DNA of 21,453 nucleotides from Candidatus Competibacteraceae bacterium (GTDB taxonomy: Bacteria; Pseudomonadota; Gammaproteobacteria; Competibacterales; Competibacteraceae): the NCBI GenBank assembly GCA_016712625.1, contig JADJQQ010000023.1, forward strand, positions 1 through 21,453, given 5' to 3'. The stretch's first letter is position 1, and the number at the start of each line of letters is the position of its first letter. This document shows positions 18,441 to 21,453 of this stretch, in pieces. The notes beneath the pieces are model-generated. The model searched no databases. It had not been told where the DNA came from and worked only from the letters and a program-made list of their open reading frames with translations. Made by a program: the position numbers and the translations under genes.

Positions 18441-19651
18441 CTACAACTGCCAGCCTGTTTGATGGCAAACTGTTTGAGGGCGGATTATTCAATGGCGGGA
18501 TTTTCGAGCGGAGTGGGGCGGCGATCAACCCCAATTTTGTCTTTACCATTGACACAACCAAGGCAGGGGTTACCGGCTCCAGTGCATTCAGAATACCGAT
18601 GGTTAGCGGGTCGGTTTATGACTTCAATGTGGATTGGGGCGATGCCAGTAATGAAAATGTATCGGGGTCGGCGCTAACCGCCAAGGACCATACGTACAGC
18701 AGTCCAGGGATTTACATAATTACGATTAGTGGAACATTCCCGCGAATCTTCTTTAATGACGCCGGGGATAAATTAAAGGTATTAAGCACCCAGAACCTAG
18801 GTGCGGTGGGGTGGACTTCGTTTGCTTTTGCGTTTCTGGGATGTTCGAATCAAACGACGGTCGAAGGGGATGTAGATTGGGGGGTAGTGACTGATTGCCA
18901 GAGCGCTTGGTCTGGTAACAATCTAACTTCATGGGCTGTTGAGTTACCCACAGGGCTGACGAATTGCCAGAGCGCTTGGTATGGTAATAATCTAACCTCA
19001 TGGACTATTGAGTTACCACCGGGGCTGACGAATTGCAGTTATGCTTGGCGAGATAACAATCTAACCTCATGGACTGTTGAGTTACCCACAGGGCTGACGA
19101 ATTGCATTTATGCTTGGCGAGATAACAATCTAACCTCATGGACTGTTGAGTTACCCACAGGGCTGACGAATTGCATTTATGCTTGGCGAGATAACAATCT
19201 AACCTCATGGACTGTTGAGTTACCCACAGGGCTGACGAATTGCAGTTATGCTTGGTATGGTAATAATCTAACCTCATGGACTGTTGAGTTACCCACAGGG
19301 CTGACGAATTGCAGTTATGCTTGGTCTGGTAACAATCTAACTTCATGGGCTGTTGAGTTACCCACAGGGCTGACGAATTGCTCTGCAGCATGGTATACCA
19401 ACGCTATCACTTCTTGGACAGGCGGCGGCTGGGCGGGGGTAACGAACGCTAACAATGCGATTGGTGGAGGCACCAACAATATCAACACCACCGATTACAA
19501 CGCACTGCTAGTCGCCATCGAAGCCAACAACCAGAACAATAACGTGCCATTCCACTTCGGTTTATCAAAGCACTCAGGAGCGGGAACGACAGCAAGGGCC
19601 GCATTGATTGCAGATCACAGCGACACAATCACCGACGGGGGCCCGGCGTAA
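18437..19651 (+). CDS. fibre-like protein with PKD-like domain and 69-bp repeats
   Basis: 404 residues. The N-terminus (FDGKLFEGGLFNGGIFE) precedes a PKD-like beta domain (about 33-120, FTIDTTKAG... VDWGDASNENVSGSALTAKD... SSPGIYIITISG). Residues about 150-320 are seven tandem 23-residue repeats of the type LTNCxxAWxxNNLTSWTVEL followed by PTG, each with a conserved Cys and Trp pair. The C-terminal region (ITSWTGGGWAGVTN...) is Asn-rich. Such repeats form extended surface-exposed fibres, so a tail fibre or receptor-binding role is likely but unproven. Confidence 0.6.
   Translation: MTTTASLFDGKLFEGGLFNGGIFERSGAAINPNFVFTIDTTKAGVTGSSAFRIPMVSGSVYDFNVDWGDASNENVSGSALTAKDHTYSSPGIYIITISGTFPRIFFNDAGDKLKVLSTQNLGAVGWTSFAFAFLGCSNQTTVEGDVDWGVVTDCQSAWSGNNLTSWAVELPTGLTNCQSAWYGNNLTSWTIELPPGLTNCSYAWRDNNLTSWTVELPTGLTNCIYAWRDNNLTSWTVELPTGLTNCIYAWRDNNLTSWTVELPTGLTNCSYAWYGNNLTSWTVELPTGLTNCSYAWSGNNLTSWAVELPTGLTNCSAAWYTNAITSWTGGGWAGVTNANNAIGGGTNNINTTDYNALLVAIEANNQNNNVPFHFGLSKHSGAGTTARAALIADHSDTITDGGPA
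18896..19378 (+). repeat. seven tandem 69-bp repeats
   Basis: Units start at 18896, 18965, 19034, 19103, 19172, 19241 and 19310, each 69 bp, followed by a degenerate partial unit. Units 3 to 5 are nearly identical (differing mainly at the ATT/AGT codon), which suggests recent copy-number change. They encode the 23-residue Cys/Trp repeats and are not a CRISPR array since units are contiguous and coding. Confidence 0.9.
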
Positions 19652-20364
19652 TGGGAACTTTAAGCAAGCCAGACCGCGCCACCTATTTTGTCGCGCACGG
19701 TCCCAACGCCACGCATACCGGAATCACAGAACCAAATCAAGTCACCGTCACTGGCCAGCCATCATTTGAAACGGCGGCGGACGAGAACGAATACCTTGGA
19801 CTTCTAGCGCCAGTCGCTACGGCTTTTCCGCCATTGCCAGCAGCAGGAACACCGCTGACTCAGGGTGATATTTATCTATGGGGCGCGATTGCGGTCATGG
19901 TGCGGCAGTCGCATATCCGTACTGAGCACGACCCGGATACCGTACCTGCTCTGTTTATCATTCACCGGCTCGATGATTCGATTGATTGGATTGCAGACGA
20001 GCAGGTCAATCTTGGAACTCGCAGAACGTTTAATGGCGTGCTTTATCAAGTCATTCAGCCGCACGTTACTCAGTCCGACTGGACGCCACCCACAGTTCCC
20101 GCACTCTGGAAAGTTGTCGAAGAACAGGGCGGCGGCGGAACTACATGGGTCGATACCGGCGCAACGATTACCAGCCAAACAGGCCAGCTTTTCTATGTGA
20201 GTCTGCCCATCGCTGGTCTTGGATTGACTGCCGGACAAGCGATTAGAATAGGCCAGACACTGGAAACGACGTTTGTGCAGGTTTGGCCTGGCACGACCAC
20301 TCTAATGCAAATCAATCCTTATGTCGCTGCAACGGCGGGAATGAAGGTTTTTAAATGGGCGTAA
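19651..20364 (+). CDS. tail-type protein with carbohydrate-binding-like module
   Basis: 237 residues; TAATG couples it to the fibre gene. The middle has VNLGTRRTFNGVLYQVIQPH and VTQSDWTPPTVPALWKVVEE, resembling the CBM5/12 chitin-binding module (aromatic-rich, WTPP...ALW). The end, GQAIRIGQTLETTFVQVWPG and TTTLMQINPYVAA, is beta-rich. A tail or fibre-associated sugar-binding role is inferred. The stop overlaps the next gene's start. Confidence 0.6.
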   Translation: MGTLSKPDRATYFVAHGPNATHTGITEPNQVTVTGQPSFETAADENEYLGLLAPVATAFPPLPAAGTPLTQGDIYLWGAIAVMVRQSHIRTEHDPDTVPALFIIHRLDDSIDWIADEQVNLGTRRTFNGVLYQVIQPHVTQSDWTPPTVPALWKVVEEQGGGGTTWVDTGATITSQTGQLFYVSLPIAGLGLTAGQAIRIGQTLETTFVQVWPGTTTLMQINPYVAATAGMKVFKWA

Positions 20365-20750
20365 GACTTATTCTCATAGTATTATTCTTAACCGGATGCA
20401 CAATCGGCCAAGCGCCGCATGTTGCTGATACTACTTTAACCGGCGCTATTATTTCATCGGGTGGCGTTGAACTTAATCCTTTAGGATTCCCTATGGTTGT
20501 TGTAGCAAAAGTTGCAACAGAAGGAATCGCTGCTTATTATAAGAAGGAAGGAGACTATGTCGCCTGTCAGGTTATTGCCTCTAGTGCGCGACTAGGCTCA
20601 TCTATCGGAGTTGGAGCAACGCTAGGAGGTTTAGTATTAGGCGGAATTCCGGGTATTGTTTTTGGCGGAATGGTCGCAGCAGGGTCTTTATTCAATTACA
20701 CGCAACAGACGGCGACAGAAGACTGTTACCCTCAAGTTTCGACTGAATAG
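20355..20750 (+). CDS. lipoprotein-like exported protein
   Basis: 131 residues with MGVRLILIVLFLTGC, a signal ending in LTGC (lipobox, mature Cys15). Residues after that include VVVAKVATEGIAAYYKKEGD, and a glycine-rich helix (GSSIGVGATLGGLVLGGIPG) that may insert in membranes. Its start overlaps the previous stop. Function unknown; may act at the cell envelope during lysis or entry. Confidence 0.5.
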   Translation: MGVRLILIVLFLTGCTIGQAPHVADTTLTGAIISSGGVELNPLGFPMVVVAKVATEGIAAYYKKEGDYVACQVIASSARLGSSIGVGATLGGLVLGGIPGIVFGGMVAAGSLFNYTQQTATEDCYPQVSTE

Positions 20751-20758
20751 GTGACAAA

Positions 20759-21406
20759 GTGGAAGTTAAAATAACCGGCATTGAAGAAGTGCAGAAATTG
20801 TTAAGGAACTTATCAGAAAAAGAACTGAAATATGCAACGGTTGTAGGAACAAACCGGATAGCGTATGCAGTGATGCGCGCTCAGCGGGAGGAAGTTAAAA
20901 GCACATTTCAAGGCCCAACGAAATTCATTCAGACCGGCATACGCTATGAAAAAGCGACGTTTTCAAAACCGACTGCGCGCGCTTACTGGACTGATGAAAG
21001 AAACACGTATATAGAGCCTCACGTTTTCGGCATAAACCGGGCTACTAAAAAAATAGAGGACGTTTTTAGAGGACGTGCAATTATGGGAAGGTCGCAATGG
21101 ATTGTTCCAGGACCGGGAGCGCCGCTTGATAAGTTTGGCAACCCAACAAGAGCCTTTTATCGAAAGCTGTATGATGCGGCTGATGGACTGGCCAGGAACA
21201 AGAAATATGGCTCATGGTTTTCAAATAAAAAGGGAGTTTTTGAGCGGCGCGGCGGCTCAATCATTCCTCTTGTGTTTTTTACAGCAGCGCCGAAATATAA
21301 AACACAATATAAGTTCTACGAAACTGGAACGGCAACGGCTAATGCGGTTGCTCCACAGATCATGAGCGAGACGGTAGCAAAGGCTATTGCGAGGTCTAGG
21401 GGTTAG
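20759..21406 (+). CDS. minor tail-type (HK97 gp10-like) protein
   Basis: 215 residues from GTG at 20759, after AGGTGA. It opens MEVKITGIEEVQKLLRNLSE, then KYATVVGTNRIAYAVMRAQR, a start recurrent in a phage structural family with a 'GLEEV...ALNRTA' pattern. It continues FIQTGIRYEKATFSKPTARA, then WIVPGPGAPLDKFGNPTRAF and FYETGTATANAVA. Likely a head-tail or tail component. The family assignment rests on its resemblance to such phage proteins and is moderate. Confidence 0.5.
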   Translation: MEVKITGIEEVQKLLRNLSEKELKYATVVGTNRIAYAVMRAQREEVKSTFQGPTKFIQTGIRYEKATFSKPTARAYWTDERNTYIEPHVFGINRATKKIEDVFRGRAIMGRSQWIVPGPGAPLDKFGNPTRAFYRKLYDAADGLARNKKYGSWFSNKKGVFERRGGSIIPLVFFTAAPKYKTQYKFYETGTATANAVAPQIMSETVAKAIARSRG

Positions 21407-21453
21407 TGATAGGAAAGGTACTCCTAGGGAGTACACAGCGATAGTTCCCGCCA
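21407..21453. other. right edge with perfect inverted repeat
   Basis: GTACTCC-TAG-GGAGTAC (21418-21434) is a perfect 7-bp dyad with a three-base centre. It may be an operator or hairpin at the start of the next transcription unit. No T tract follows, so it is not called a terminator. The rest of the edge holds nothing I recognise. Confidence 0.35.

Noticed and set aside
18896..19378. CRISPR-like appearance of regular repeats
   Set aside because: Units are contiguous, 69 bp, in frame and encode 23-residue protein repeats; no unique spacers and no cas genes.
1..21453. Integrase, attachment site, terminase, capsid or CI repressor
   Set aside because: None recognised on either strand; the prophage state cannot be asserted from the window.

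Overview
The window looks like part of a temperate-type phage or prophage of a proteobacterium (beta or gamma, inferred). The content is phage-like throughout: dense, mostly 4-base-overlapping (ATGA) genes, a RecT-type recombinase, a DnaB-N/RepA-type primase-helicase, a VRR-NUC nuclease, a lysis cassette and tail-type genes. I see no integrase, CI-type repressor, terminase, capsid gene or tRNA here, so whether it is integrated or free cannot be decided.

Layout. Positions 1-4700 hold a leftward (minus) early operon. From promoter-proximal to distal it carries small unknown genes, a membrane protein, a pentapeptide-repeat protein, several small coupled genes, a broken RecT-like recombinase and a heavily broken SMC/RecF-like ATPase. 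Positions 4800-4870 are a divergent control region with two matching operator-like dyads, followed rightward by a YdaS/Cro-like regulator (4874). Positions 5050-15700 are the rightward replication/DNA-metabolism block: an SNF2 helicase-DNA methyltransferase fusion (frameshifted twice), small coupled genes, a winged-helix protein, an intein-containing DECH helicase, a primase-helicase with a candidate iteron origin inside its 3' end, and small genes including a VRR-NUC nuclease. Positions 15657-17758 are the lysis module: SleB-type hydrolase, DUF1353, papain-like peptidase, lipoprotein and holin-like protein. Positions 17750-21406 carry exported or tail-type proteins, including a PKD/repeat fibre-like protein, a carbohydrate-binding-like protein and a minor-tail-like protein.

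Main discovery. The DECH helicase at 9135-12032 carries a 405-residue class 1 intein (9495-10709) inserted between E and C of its DECH box. The intein's LAGLIDADG homing endonuclease is not in the intein frame. It is a separate 324-codon gene (9680-10654) read in another frame, with its own ATG and Shine-Dalgarno-like site. Both frames stay open for almost 1 kb, so a splicing element and a homing endonuclease gene are encoded on the same DNA in two frames.

Other notable structure: a 51-bp inverted repeat (one mismatch) bounds about 9.4 kb of replication genes; GCGG(G/T)ACAA repeats flank an AT-rich stretch in the primase gene; and many genes left of about 17150 carry one-base frame offsets, whereas the right arm is intact. 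The offsets mean either real decay or indel errors in the assembly. The intein region argues that not every frame oddity here is an error.
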